A stretch of DNA of 64,000 bases from contig NZ_JANFQF010000002.1 of NCBI RefSeq assembly GCF_024438035.1, positions 124,001 to 188,000 of the forward strand, given 5' to 3'. The stretch comes from Rhodococcus tibetensis. Lineage in GTDB: Bacteria > Actinomycetota > Actinomycetes > Mycobacteriales > Mycobacteriaceae. The translations under genes were made by a program, and so were the position numbers. Position 1 is the first letter of the stretch. Each line of letters begins with the position of its first letter. The notes beneath the pieces were generated by a model. It was given only the letters and a program-made list of their open reading frames with translations. It was not told the DNA's origin and made no database searches. This document shows, piece by piece, positions 8,844-16,700 of this stretch.

Positions 8844-10004
8844 TCACTCACTGCGCACGGCTCGCCAGGTGGAGACGGCCGCCGTGCCCAGGAGACCACC
8901 GGTGATCACGAAGATCGACGCCGTTCCTGCGACACCGGCAGTGGCGCCGGCAGCCAACGGGATGAGGACCTGGCCCAGTCGGTTGCCGGTCAGGCGCAGC
9001 GACAACGCGGCCGCCCGATTGGGAGCGGTGACGAGGCCGGTCACCCACGTCATCGTCAGCGGTTGACCGATTCCCCAGAAGAATCCGGCTACCACCAGCA
9101 GGGACGCCATCCACCACGGATTGCGGACGAAGGGCAGGAGCGTTGTGGGCAGCGCCGAACACAGGGTGGCGGAGACGAGCAGTCGCTGCCGCGGGGCCCA
9201 GGTGAGCAGCCACGGCAGAAACGCGCGCGACACGATCGATGCCGCGGTGCGCGCGGTGAGCAGCAACGACACCAGGAGGACGCTGAATCCGAGTTGTTGT
9301 CCCAGTACGGGCAGATAGGCCACGACCACATCGACCGAGGCGAGGACGATCAGGCTGCTGAACACTGCGGGTCGCATACCGGGCGTCGAGATCATGCTCG
9401 AGACGGATTGCTGCTGGTCCTTGGCGCTCGGTTTCCTCGACTGCGGACGCTCGCGGATCGGCCACGCGAAGGGGATCGACGTCAGGGATACCGCCGCCAT
9501 GAGCGCCAGCGCGAGAGTGGTCTGCACAGGACCGCCGTCGGAGCTGTGGGCGGCAATCAGACCCACAACGGGCACGCCGACCGCCTGACCGACCGACACG
9601 CCGAGGGTCAGGCCCGCGAAACCCTTGTCCAGGTCGCCCGGTTTCGAGAGCAAGGTGATGAATCCCTGCCCGGCTACGGTGACGAGGATCTGGCCGAATC
9701 CGAGGACCACGTTGCCCAGACCCAGCACGATCAGGTCGTTGCTGAGCGCGATCACCACGACACCGAGTGTCGTGAGCGCAACGCCGGTACGCAGGACCGC
9801 GGCCGCGTGCTGCTGGTCGACCGCGCGCCCGATGCGGACCGCAACGAGAAGGGGCGCCAGTGAGAACAGTGCCGTCACGACCCCGATGGTGACGGCGTCT
9901 CCGCCGAGTGCGAGGACACGGTACGAGACGAGAACGCGGACGGCGTGATAGACGGCTTGCAGGAGTGCGGTGGCGATGCAGACGTTGAGGAACCAGTGTT
10001 TCAC
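8844..10004 (-). CDS. MFS transporter
   Basis: 386 residues, hydrophobic through most of its length, with about 12 predicted membrane spans. A basic/acidic loop near residues 180-200 (IRERPQSRKPSAKDQQQ) separates two six-helix halves, as in the major facilitator superfamily. Short charged loops (RIGRAVDQQHA after span 2) resemble the MFS A motif. Substrate is unknown. It starts MKHWFLNVCIAT and lies downstream of the lipoprotein and AEC transporter on the same strand, with only four bases before it, so the three may form one transcription unit. Confidence 0.8.
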   Translation of the reverse strand: MKHWFLNVCIATALLQAVYHAVRVLVSYRVLALGGDAVTIGVVTALFSLAPLLVAVRIGRAVDQQHAAAVLRTGVALTTLGVVVIALSNDLIVLGLGNVVLGFGQILVTVAGQGFITLLSKPGDLDKGFAGLTLGVSVGQAVGVPVVGLIAAHSSDGGPVQTTLALALMAAVSLTSIPFAWPIRERPQSRKPSAKDQQQSVSSMISTPGMRPAVFSSLIVLASVDVVVAYLPVLGQQLGFSVLLVSLLLTARTAASIVSRAFLPWLLTWAPRQRLLVSATLCSALPTTLLPFVRNPWWMASLLVVAGFFWGIGQPLTMTWVTGLVTAPNRAAALSLRLTGNRLGQVLIPLAAGATAGVAGTASIFVITGGLLGTAAVSTWRAVRSE

Positions 10005-10008
10005 CGGC

Positions 10009-10470
10009 TCACCCGTTGATCACCCGACGATCGCCGAGCGGCGCCTGCAAAGGCACCTCGAGCGTGCCGAACACTGCTACGAGGATGCACATCTTGTCGG
10101 CCGACTCCGGCAGCGTCCCGGTACGCAGGGAGATGGTGACGGTGGTGTCCGTCTCGGTGACTGTCGCATCGGCGCCGTAGCATTCCGGGGTTCCGGTGAC
10201 GAAATGAATCGCGACCTTGTTGCCGTCGGCCCGGGACCACGACTCGAATGGGGTCGGATGGGCTCGGACGATGTCGGGCCGGGCGGTGAAGACGGTGCCG
10301 AACTTCTCGCCGGGTACCTCGCTGGGAAGGGGCATCCCCGACGGATTGGTGGGACTCGGGTCGACGGCGGATGCGATCTCCGGGGGAATTGTCGGTTCAT
10401 CGGTGCCCGAGGTGGATCCGCATCCGGCGACGGCGAGGCAGGCCAGCACTGCGAGGGCGATTACGCGCAT
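10009..10470 (-). CDS. small lipoprotein, unknown function
   Basis: 153 residues. The N-terminus MRVIALAVLACLAVAGC is a short lipoprotein signal ending in lipobox VAGC, so the mature protein should be lipid-anchored on the outer face of the membrane. The rest (Pro/Ser-rich, then mixed beta-like) matches nothing I recognise. The ATG at 10468-10470 gives the cleanest signal peptide. A GTG at 10489-10491 overlaps the stop of the upstream AEC gene as GTGA and would add seven residues, so a coupled start there is possible. Confidence 0.65.
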   Translation of the reverse strand: MRVIALAVLACLAVAGCGSTSGTDEPTIPPEIASAVDPSPTNPSGMPLPSEVPGEKFGTVFTARPDIVRAHPTPFESWSRADGNKVAIHFVTGTPECYGADATVTETDTTVTISLRTGTLPESADKMCILVAVFGTLEVPLQAPLGDRRVING

Positions 10471-10487
10471 AAGCCACGGTAACCCCG

Positions 10488-11414
10488 TCACGCGAGCAAC
10501 CCGGAGACCAGCGCAATCGCGGGAATCGCGGCCAGGGTGGTGACAAAGGCAGTGTCTCGCGCCAGTACCGTTCCACACCGGTACCGGCTGGCGTAGACGA
10601 AGACGTTCTGCGCCGTCGGCAGGGTGGACACCACCACGATCGCGAACAGTTCATGCCCCTCGAGGCCGAGTAGGTGCCGCGCCATCAGGTACGCCAGGAC
10701 GGGTTGCACGCCGATCTTGAGAACCGAAGCCAGCGCCACGTCTCGGCGGGGACTCGTCCCCTTCTCGAGGACGCGCACACCGTACAACGAGATGCCGAAG
10801 GCCAGCAGGGCACCCGGTACCGAGGCGCCGCCGATGAGCCGGAAGGGTTGCATCACGGCTTCGGGCGGCGTCCAGTCGACGAGGGCGAGCGCCAGCCCCG
10901 CGGCGCCCGCCACAACGATCGGATTCTTGAACGGTGCGGTCACGGTCTCGAGTCGCGACGCGCCACGGCGCAACGTGGTGATGTCGAGGATGGTCAACGC
11001 GATCGGCGAATACACGATGATCTGGAAGAGCAGCAGTGGGGCCACGAAGGAGGCGTCACCGAGCACGAACACCGAAATCGGGATGCCCAGATTCGCGGAG
11101 TTGACGTACGACGCCGACAACGCCCCGATCGTCAGTTCCGGGAGCGACCTGCGCAGCCACACCCTCGCTACTCCCATGTACAGTGCGCCGACCGTCAAAG
11201 CAGTCGCAGCAGCCACGGCGAGCGTCGGCGAAAAGATCACGGAAAGGTCGGACGATGCAAGCGAATCGAACAGCAGTGCCGGCGTCGCGACGAAGAACAC
11301 CAGCCTGCCCAGGACGGATTCGCCCTCCGACCCGAGCGTTCCACGCCGGCCGAGAATGTAACCGATCGCGATGATCACGAAAATGACCGTGAATCCCGCA
11401 ACTACTCCCGACAC
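10488..11414 (-). CDS. AEC-family (auxin efflux carrier-like) transporter
   Basis: 308 residues and about 10 membrane spans in two halves. It begins VSGVVAGFTVIFVIIAIGYILGRRG, the usual AEC start, whose GYxLGR motif is seen here. The GTG at 11412-11414 has GGAGG about 11 bases upstream. An upstream GTG/TTG extension is open but adds only a hydrophilic tail. The family exports or takes up small carboxylates; the substrate here is unknown. It heads a leftward run with the lipoprotein and MFS gene, and is divergent from the serine hydrolase. Confidence 0.78.
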   Translation of the reverse strand: MSGVVAGFTVIFVIIAIGYILGRRGTLGSEGESVLGRLVFFVATPALLFDSLASSDLSVIFSPTLAVAAATALTVGALYMGVARVWLRRSLPELTIGALSASYVNSANLGIPISVFVLGDASFVAPLLLFQIIVYSPIALTILDITTLRRGASRLETVTAPFKNPIVVAGAAGLALALVDWTPPEAVMQPFRLIGGASVPGALLAFGISLYGVRVLEKGTSPRRDVALASVLKIGVQPVLAYLMARHLLGLEGHELFAIVVVSTLPTAQNVFVYASRYRCGTVLARDTAFVTTLAAIPAIALVSGLLA

Positions 11415-11555
11415 GCTGCGGGGCACCTCCTCGACCGGTGAGCCTCCTGTCGGCAAACCGTCCGAAGTCTAGTGGGCGCAGTTTCGGTGGGTGACAATAC
11501 CCTCGAGCGGGGAACAGTACATGCGCGTGTGTTCGGGCGTGCCCGAGGAGTTGCG

Positions 11556-12602
11556 ATGCTGCGTCGGACGACCATTCTGTGCGCGCTGTTCTGCGCCTGC
11601 GTTCTCACGGCGGTGACGGCACCGGCGACGCCCGCACTGGCGCCCCCGTCGAGCGGGGACCCATACTTGGTGTCGCTCGCCGGGCAGGTTCTGGGCCGCA
11701 GCTATCGCGAGAACGCCGGTGTCGCGTACGTGGACGGGTCCGGAACCCGGTTCGCCCACTTCGGCGCTGCCGACGACACGGAGTACGAGATCGGTTCCCT
11801 CACCAAGACATTCACCGCGCAACTGTTCGTCGACGCGGTGGCGCGCGGTGAGGTGCGGGAGGACACCACCGTCGGAGAGTTGCTGCCGTTGCAGGGCGCG
11901 CCCGTTGCCGATGTGGCACTCCTCGAATTGGCTTCGCACACCTCGGGACTGTCGCAGTTCCCGATGACCACCGATGCCGTTGTGGCGGTGGGCCACTGGG
12001 CGGTCGCCACCAACCCCTTCACGTACGACCGGGAGGCGCTGCTGCAACAGCTGCGGTCGGCACCGCTCACCAGCCGCGGAACCTACGCGTATTCGACGGT
12101 CGGGTTTGCGTTGCTCGGTCAGGCATTGGCCGCGGCCACCGGAACCGACTATCCGTCGCTCCTGCGCGAACGGATGCTCGAGCCGCTCGGGCTGTCGGAT
12201 ACCTGGTTGCCGTTGACCGCCGCAGACCTGCCCCCGGACGTCACGCGCGGATTCGACGTCCTGCACAGGTCGCAGGACCCGTGGCCGCTCGACGCCTACG
12301 CCCCGGCGGGCGGGCTCCGGTCGACGGTGGCGGATATGGCCGACTACGTACGGCAGCTTCTCGACGGCACCGTGCCGGGCAGCACCGCGATGGACGAGCG
12401 GTGGGTCGGCGACAACTACCGGGCACTGACGTGGTCGGTGGCGCCGTTCGAGGGTCGCGACTACACCGTCCACGGCGGGGCGACGGGCGGGTTCCAGTGC
12501 ACCGTGGTTCTCGATCGGCGCGGCGAGCGCGGATTGGTCATCCTCACCAACACCATCGGTGGCCTCGAGCAGCAGGGACTCGACATCCTGTCGTCGCTCT
12601 GA
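11556..12602 (+). CDS. secreted serine hydrolase, beta-lactamase/DD-peptidase fold
   Basis: 348 residues. A signal peptide (MLRRTTILCALFCACVLTAVTAPATPALA) is followed by a class C beta-lactamase-type domain. The nucleophile motif SxxK is Ser81-Leu-Thr-Lys84. The second motif is YST within YAYSTVGFALLGQAL, where the family usually has YSN or YAN. The third is HGG at residue 306. The protein should act outside the membrane on an ester, peptide or peptidoglycan; the fold does not tell which. ATG 11556 has GAGGAG six bases upstream, which excludes the 28-codon open extension. It is not obviously linked to the copper-type genes downstream. Confidence 0.8.
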   Translation: MLRRTTILCALFCACVLTAVTAPATPALAPPSSGDPYLVSLAGQVLGRSYRENAGVAYVDGSGTRFAHFGAADDTEYEIGSLTKTFTAQLFVDAVARGEVREDTTVGELLPLQGAPVADVALLELASHTSGLSQFPMTTDAVVAVGHWAVATNPFTYDREALLQQLRSAPLTSRGTYAYSTVGFALLGQALAAATGTDYPSLLRERMLEPLGLSDTWLPLTAADLPPDVTRGFDVLHRSQDPWPLDAYAPAGGLRSTVADMADYVRQLLDGTVPGSTAMDERWVGDNYRALTWSVAPFEGRDYTVHGGATGGFQCTVVLDRRGERGLVILTNTIGGLEQQGLDILSSL

Positions 12603-12640
12603 CTCATGCGAGTGCGACCAGAAGGTTCGGCGTCACCGAC

Positions 12641-12657
12641 ATACCCCTAAAGGGTAT
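12641..12657. promoter_or_regulatory. putative copper-responsive operator (RicR/CsoR-like)
   Basis: ATACCCCTAAAGGGTAT is a 17-base inverted repeat (seven of eight arm positions pair) 21 bases before the DUF6153-like gene. TACCC...GGGTA half-sites are the recognised pattern of RicR and related CsoR repressors in mycobacteria. The site covers the -35 position of the promoter proposed at 12665-12670, as expected for repression. The assignment is inference from motif and position. Confidence 0.5.
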
Positions 12658-12664
12658 GCGCCGC

Positions 12665-12670
12665 TACAGT
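12665..12670 (+). promoter_or_regulatory. candidate -10 hexamer, possibly giving a leaderless mRNA
   Basis: TACAGT lies seven bases before the ATG at 12678. If it is a -10 element, transcription would begin at or next to the start codon, a leaderless arrangement common in actinobacteria. No Shine-Dalgarno sequence is visible before this ATG, which agrees. The -35 position falls in the ATACCC/GGGTAT operator. Confidence 0.4.
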
Positions 12671-12677
12671 GGAAGTC

Positions 12678-13073
12678 ATGACCCCGGCGGCGAAACGTAG
12701 GCGTGTGCCCACCGCACGCATTGCGTTGCTGGTCACGGCGGCTGCGGTCCTTGTGATGCACAGTTTCACCGCCGCTTCAGCTCCGGCTCATGACGGTTCG
12801 TTGCATGCCGTGGCCGTCTCACACGACCCCGGCATGAGCCACGGCCACGACTGCGCGGGAAACGAGTGCGAACAGTCGCACCCCAACGGACATCACTGCG
12901 CCGGCGTCGTCGTCGTGGCACCGGCGCTCACGCGTGCGACGGTGCCTTGCGTGGTCGGTACCGAGGCGCCGTCGCCGACGTCGCGGGTGAGCGTCGACCG
13001 GGTGCAGTCCGGACGTGGACCACCGGCGTGGACCGTGTTGTCGTTGGCGCAGCTGTCGATACTGCGGGTGTGA
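12678..13073 (+). CDS. DUF6153-like His/Cys-rich exported protein, probable copper homeostasis
   Basis: 131 residues. A basic start (MTPAAKRRRVP), one hydrophobic segment (about 15-35) and a metal-ligand-rich stretch HDPGMSHGHDCAGNECEQSH, then another HHCAG. The C-terminal third is Ser/Thr/Val-rich. The layout resembles the DUF6153/LpqS-type proteins of actinobacteria, some of which are copper-regulated. No lipobox cysteine is seen, so it may be membrane-anchored or secreted. The operator upstream and the DUF305 gene 74 bases downstream make a copper-responsive pair likely. Function is inferred from ligands and context, not shown. Confidence 0.7.
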   Translation: MTPAAKRRRVPTARIALLVTAAAVLVMHSFTAASAPAHDGSLHAVAVSHDPGMSHGHDCAGNECEQSHPNGHHCAGVVVVAPALTRATVPCVVGTEAPSPTSRVSVDRVQSGRGPPAWTVLSLAQLSILRV

Positions 13074-13147
13074 CGGGGAGTCCGGAGCTCAGGGCTCCGG
13101 CGGATTTTGCTGCCACTTTCCCGAAGCCTGTCCATGAGGAGTTTCCC

Positions 13148-13768
13148 ATGCGTACCACCTATGCAGCTTTCATTGCCGCGGCGACCGGCGCCGCGCTTGT
13201 CCTCGCCGGCTGCGGCACCGACTCGTCCGACCCGAGCAGTTCGGGCGCCTCGTCGACGTCCCACTCCCTGTCGACCTCGGCCGAGGCCGGTAGCGGAGCC
13301 GAAGTTCAGTTCAATGCCGCCGACGTCACGTTCCTGCGCGGTATGCATCCGCATCATGCGCAGGCGGTGCAGATGGCCGAGATGGTCGACGGCCGCACCG
13401 ACAACGCCGAACTGCTGGCGCTCGCCCAGCGGATCGAGGCCGCTCAGGCACCGGAGATGGATCAGATCACCGGGTTGCTCGCTCAGGCGGGTGACACCGC
13501 TCCGACGTCCACCGGTCACGAAGGGATGGACCACGGGTCGGGCGACGGAATGATGTCCGAAGACGACATGTCCACCTTGATGGGCATGTCGGGGCCCGAG
13601 TTCGACCGGATGTGGCTGACGATGATGATCGAGCACCATGAGGGTGCCGTCGAGATGGCCGACACCGAACTTGCGGAGGGCGAGAATCCCGATGCCAAGC
13701 AACTCGCCACCGGCATCGTCAGCGCCCAGCAGCGGGAAATTGCCGAGATGCAGGCGATGCTCGGCTAG
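13148..13768 (+). CDS. DUF305-family lipoprotein
   Basis: 206 residues. Lipoprotein signal MRTTYAAFIAAATGAALVLAGC with lipobox LAGC, a Ser-rich linker, then a four-helix DUF305 domain. The domain has its two characteristic His pairs: HPHHAQAVQMAEM in the first half and EHHEGAVEMAD in the second. A Met/His/Asp-rich segment (EGMDHGSGDGMMSEDDMS) could bind soft metals. DUF305 proteins often neighbour copper-resistance genes. ATG 13148 has AGGAG six bases upstream. It is probably co-transcribed with the His/Cys-rich gene 74 bases before it and ends at a strong bidirectional hairpin. Confidence 0.85.
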   Translation: MRTTYAAFIAAATGAALVLAGCGTDSSDPSSSGASSTSHSLSTSAEAGSGAEVQFNAADVTFLRGMHPHHAQAVQMAEMVDGRTDNAELLALAQRIEAAQAPEMDQITGLLAQAGDTAPTSTGHEGMDHGSGDGMMSEDDMSTLMGMSGPEFDRMWLTMMIEHHEGAVEMADTELAEGENPDAKQLATGIVSAQQREIAEMQAMLG

Positions 13769-13784
13769 CTCCGCTCGGAATACG

Positions 13785-13822
13785 CCGAAGGCCGCGTAGT
13801 CCGTGGACTACGCGGCCTTCGG
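13785..13822. terminator. bidirectional terminator hairpin between DUF305 and rpsR
   Basis: Eighteen-base arms pair perfectly around a two-base centre; the 5' arm begins CCGAAGGCCGCG. It lies between two convergent genes (stops at 13768 and 13841) and can serve both strands. Confidence 0.75.
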
Positions 13823-13840
13823 GTGTCTGTGAAGAAGCTG

Positions 13841-14095
13841 CTACCGGCTGGTGAAGGGCAGCAGGGCCATCTCGCGGGCGTTTTTGACCGCGACGGCAAC
13901 CTGACGCTGCTGCTGCGGGGTCAGGCCCGTCACGCGGCGGCTACGGATCTTGCCGCGGTCGGAGATGAACGTGCGGAGAAGGTTGATGTCCTTGTAATCG
14001 ACGTACTCGATCTTCGCCGCGAACAACGGGTTCTTCTTCGGCTTGCGCCCCTCGACGGGACGCGGCTTCTTCGACGGTGCTCTCTTGACTGCCAT
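13841..14095 (-). CDS. rpsR: 30S ribosomal protein S18, zinc-independent paralogue
   Basis: 84 residues with the S18 core ([23 protein letters not shown], shown here only by its ends KIEY and DRGKI, then [12 protein letters not shown]). It contains no cysteine, so it lacks the zinc ligands of the C+ form. Last gene of the leftward set rpmB-rpmG-rpsN-rpsR. In mycobacteria and Streptomyces this same set is repressed by Zur and replaces the zinc-binding versions when zinc is scarce. The Zur-like boxes at 14.88-14.95 kb support that here. Confidence 0.95.
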   Translation of the reverse strand: MAVKRAPSKKPRPVEGRKPKKNPLFAAKIEYVDYKDINLLRTFISDRGKIRSRRVTGLTPQQQRQVAVAVKNAREMALLPFTSR

Positions 14096-14104
14096 CTTCT
14101 TCCT

Positions 14105-14410
14105 TTACCAGCTCGACTTGTGCACGCCTGGCAGCTCCCCGCGGTGCGCCATCTCGCGAACACGCACGCGAGAGAGCCCGAACTTCCTCAGGTGACCGCG
14201 CGGACGTCCATCCGCAGCGTCTCGATTGCGCAATCGTACCGGACTCGAGTCCCGGGGCAGACGCTGCAGTGCCGTCTGCGCCTGTGCGCGCTCGTCTTCG
14301 CTGCTCGACGGGCGACGGATGACCTCTTTCAGTTCGGCGCGCCGCTCGGCGTAGCGCGCAACGATGATCTTGCGCTGTTCGTTCTTTGCGATCTTCGACT
14401 TCTTCGCCAT
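14105..14410 (-). CDS. rpsN: 30S ribosomal protein S14, zinc-independent paralogue
   Basis: 101 residues starting [14 protein letters not shown], with the conserved C-terminal [20 protein letters not shown]. This is the long S14 form without the two CxxC zinc motifs of the short form; no cysteine is present. It lies nine bases upstream of rpsR and 12 bases downstream of rpmG on the same strand, so it belongs to the alternative ribosomal-protein operon. Confidence 0.95.
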   Translation of the reverse strand: MAKKSKIAKNEQRKIIVARYAERRAELKEVIRRPSSSEDERAQAQTALQRLPRDSSPVRLRNRDAADGRPRGHLRKFGLSRVRVREMAHRGELPGVHKSSW

Positions 14411-14422
14411 CAGGGTTGTCTT

Positions 14423-14587
14423 CTACTTTTCTTCTCGGAAATCGACGTGGCGTCGGACTACGGGGTCGTACTTCTTCATCACCAGTCGGTCCGGGTCGTT
14501 TCGGCGGTTCTTCCTGGTCACGTACGTGTATCCCGTGCCCGCCGTCGACTTCAGCTTCACGATCGGACGAATCTCGTTACGCGCCAT
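14423..14587 (-). CDS. rpmG: 50S ribosomal protein L33, zinc-independent paralogue
   Basis: 54 residues, [19 protein letters not shown]..., with the family motif [21 protein letters not shown]. No cysteine is present, so this is the C- form. Its ATG shares one base with the rpmB stop (TGATG), which implies translational coupling. It precedes rpsN by 12 bases. Confidence 0.95.
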   Translation of the reverse strand: MARNEIRPIVKLKSTAGTGYTYVTRKNRRNDPDRLVMKKYDPVVRRHVDFREEK

Positions 14588-14823
14588 CAGACCTTCTCTC
14601 CGCGCGCCCGGATCTTGGCCACCACGGCCTCGATCCCGTCCCGGTCGATCGTCTTGATCCCCTTGGCGGAGACGGTGAGGGTGATCCGCCGCCCCTCGCT
14701 GGGCAGGAGGTACGTCTTCTTCTGGATGTTCGGATCCCAGCGCCGATTGGTGCGCTTGTGGGAGTGCGATACGGATTTGCCGAATCCTGGCCGGCGTCCG
14801 GTCACTTGGCAGTGTGCCGACAT
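14587..14823 (-). CDS. rpmB: 50S ribosomal protein L28, zinc-poor paralogue
   Basis: 78 residues, [15 protein letters not shown]..., with [18 protein letters not shown] typical of L28. Only one of the zinc-ligand cysteines (Cys5) remains; the CxxC pairs of the zinc-binding form are missing. The ATG at 14821-14823 matches the family start and has AGGA about six bases upstream; an in-frame ATG two codons earlier is possible. First gene of the leftward set, reading away from the Zur-like boxes. Confidence 0.93.
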   Translation of the reverse strand: MSAHCQVTGRRPGFGKSVSHSHKRTNRRWDPNIQKKTYLLPSEGRRITLTVSAKGIKTIDRDGIEAVVAKIRARGEKV

Positions 14824-14878
14824 GGGCATTCCTCTCTGTCTCCTCCCGCATCCAGGCGTCTACCGGTCAGCAAGGTGA

Positions 14879-14893
14879 TGACAATCATTTTCG
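14879..14893. promoter_or_regulatory. Zur-like box 1 (upstream of rpmB)
   Basis: TGACAATCATTTTCG is an imperfect 7-1-7 palindrome close to the actinobacterial Zur pattern TGAAAATNATTTTCA. It is 56 bases upstream of rpmB. A near copy in the same orientation lies at 14933-14947. Every gene on both sides is a known type of Zur target. Confidence 0.65.
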
Positions 14894-14932
14894 ACAACAG
14901 CTGAATTCCAATGTAGCGTTCTCGGCAAGTAA

Positions 14933-14947
14933 TGACAATCGTTATCG
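14933..14947. promoter_or_regulatory. Zur-like box 2 (upstream of the Mrf-type gene)
   Basis: TGACAATCGTTATCG repeats box 1 with two changes, 54 bases further on and 12 bases before the GTG at 14959. Together they suggest two Zur dimers controlling the two divergent transcripts. An ATG inside this box (14932) could open the downstream frame, but the box makes it an unlikely start. Confidence 0.62.
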
Positions 14948-14958
14948 AAAGGGTGCTC

Positions 14959-16194
14959 GTGAGTGAGATTCACCGGACACCGCTCGTCCTGGTATCCGGA
15001 TGGAGCGGTCCCACCGACAACCTCGCGCGGTCGCTGCTCCGCGACGGCACCGTGGTCGTGCATCACGACCTCGACCTGGTGCACGAAGGAGTGGTACGGC
15101 GCACGGTCACCACGGTGGAGTCGGGACAGGAGCGCACCCGTGTCGGGATTCTCGAACTTGCGCACGGCTGTATCTCCTGCACTCTGCGGGAAGACCTTCT
15201 CCCGTTATTACGTCGACTGCATGCACGCAGCTCGGTGCAGCGCATCGTGTTGCACCTCGACCGCCGGCTCGAACCGGAGGCCGTGTGCTGGGCGATCGAG
15301 CACGTGGTGGTGTCCGGGGTGGTGGGCCAGCTGGACGGAACAGCATCCCGCGACGTGCGCGTCGAGGCGGTGATCACATGCATCGACGCGCAGTCGTGGC
15401 TGGACGATGCGACCGGCGACGAGGCCCTGGACGACGACCGGACGGTCGCGCAGGTAGCCGTCGGGCAGGTCGATTTCGCCGACGCACTGGTGGTGTCGGG
15501 CAGCGCGGGTGACGGCTGGCAGCAGGCCAGGCTCCACGCCGTCCTCGCGCGGCTCGCTCCCGGCGCACCGATCGCGTGGGACGTCGACACACTCGACGTC
15601 GAGCGATTACTCCTGGAGATCCCGTCGGGGGCGCGGCGGGGCGAGCTCACCCACGCCCACTCGCCCCTGCTGCGCGGGCAGCCTCCGCTCTCACACGACT
15701 GCGGAGTCATGATCGTCGAGTTCACCGCCGGCCGGCCGTTCCATCCGGAGCGATTGCACGAGGCCATCGACGTCCTGCTCGACGGTGTGGTGACCGCACG
15801 CGGCCGGGTGTGGGTGGCGACGCAGCCGGACGAGGCGCTGTGGCTCGAATCTGCCGGTGGCGGGCTGCGGGTGGCGAGCGCGGACCGATGGCTGGCCGCG
15901 ATGACGCCGGCGGAACAAGACCAACTTCCTACGGCGCGGCGAGCTATGGCCGCACTGTGCTGGGACGAGAAGTTCGGCGACCGGCACAGCTCGATGGTGG
16001 TCCTGGTGCATGCGGCCGACCCCAGCGACATCGACCGCACGCTCCAGTGGGCGCTGGTCACCGACGACGAACTCGCCGACGAGGCCGCGTGGGAGTCGTG
16101 GCCCGATCCGTTCGGCCAGTTCCACGAAGACCCCTGCGAGAGCAGCGAATCACCGTACGCAGAACCCGACAGCTCGAGAGAGGGACACGAATGA
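14959..16194 (+). CDS. mrf: COG0523/CobW-like protein, Mrf type (ribosome hibernation factor-recruiting)
   Basis: 411 residues. In mycobacteria Mrf is Zur-controlled and helps load a hibernation factor onto ribosomes rebuilt with zinc-free proteins. Visible features are the family cysteine motif [14 protein letters not shown] near residue 77 (CxxC, where many COG0523 proteins have CxCC) and a C-terminal CobW domain. The N-terminal P-loop is degenerate: [11 protein letters not shown] replaces the usual SGxxGxGKTT, so GTP binding by a normal Walker A is doubtful. GTG 14959 has GAAAGG six bases upstream. The gene overlaps rpmE2 by ATGA and faces the rpmB operon across two Zur-like boxes. Confidence 0.82.
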   Translation: MSEIHRTPLVLVSGWSGPTDNLARSLLRDGTVVVHHDLDLVHEGVVRRTVTTVESGQERTRVGILELAHGCISCTLREDLLPLLRRLHARSSVQRIVLHLDRRLEPEAVCWAIEHVVVSGVVGQLDGTASRDVRVEAVITCIDAQSWLDDATGDEALDDDRTVAQVAVGQVDFADALVVSGSAGDGWQQARLHAVLARLAPGAPIAWDVDTLDVERLLLEIPSGARRGELTHAHSPLLRGQPPLSHDCGVMIVEFTAGRPFHPERLHEAIDVLLDGVVTARGRVWVATQPDEALWLESAGGGLRVASADRWLAAMTPAEQDQLPTARRAMAALCWDEKFGDRHSSMVVLVHAADPSDIDRTLQWALVTDDELADEAAWESWPDPFGQFHEDPCESSESPYAEPDSSREGHE

Positions 16195-16445
16195 AACCCC
16201 ATATCCATCCCGACTACCACCCCGTGGTCTTCCAGGACGCGAGCACCGGAACCACGTTTCTCACGCGGTCGACGGTGACGAGCGACCGCACCGTCCTGTG
16301 GGCGGACGGAAACACCTATCCGCTGGTGGTGGTGGACGTGACCAGTGAGTCGCATCCGTTCTGGACCGGCGCGCAGCGTGTGATGGACACCGCGGGCCGC
16401 GTCGAGAAATTCGAACGCCGATATGGAGTGCGCAAGCGCCCGTGA
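16191..16445 (+). CDS. rpmE2: 50S ribosomal protein L31 type B
   Basis: 84 residues, [16 protein letters not shown]..., ending [13 protein letters not shown]. Type B L31 lacks the CxxC zinc site and replaces type A under zinc shortage; no cysteine is present here. The ATG overlaps the stop of the Mrf gene (ATGA), so the two are translationally coupled. Confidence 0.95.
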   Translation: MKPHIHPDYHPVVFQDASTGTTFLTRSTVTSDRTVLWADGNTYPLVVVDVTSESHPFWTGAQRVMDTAGRVEKFERRYGVRKRP

Positions 16446-16479
16446 GCACACGGGTCGACGACGAAGGAGGAGACAGAAC

Positions 16480-16653
16480 ATGGCAGTACCGAAACGCAGA
16501 ATGTCGCGGTCCAACACGCGCAGCCGAAGGTCACAGTGGAAGGCCCAAGCGCCCGACCTGGTGGAGGTGACCGTCGGCGGGACCACCCACCGCGTGCCGC
16601 GCCGTCTGGTGAAGGCCGTGAAGCTGGGATTGCTGGACCCGGCTGACAAGTAG
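16480..16653 (+). CDS. rpmF: 50S ribosomal protein L32, cysteine-free
   Basis: 57 residues, [19 protein letters not shown]..., a standard L32 start. No cysteine remains, so it cannot carry the zinc ribbon of the C+ form. AAGGAGG lies upstream of the ATG. It follows rpmE2 by 34 bases and completes the rightward arm of the divergent zinc-independent ribosomal cluster. Confidence 0.94.
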   Translation: MAVPKRRMSRSNTRSRRSQWKAQAPDLVEVTVGGTTHRVPRRLVKAVKLGLLDPADK

Positions 16654-16700
16654 GTCGGACCCGGCCGGGGAAATGACGGTCGCCGTGCGAACCTTGGCGG

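Noticed and set aside
14932-14958. ATG 14932 as start of the Mrf-type gene
   Set aside because: This ATG forms part of the second Zur-like box and has no ribosome-binding site; GTG 14959 has GAAAGG six bases upstream.
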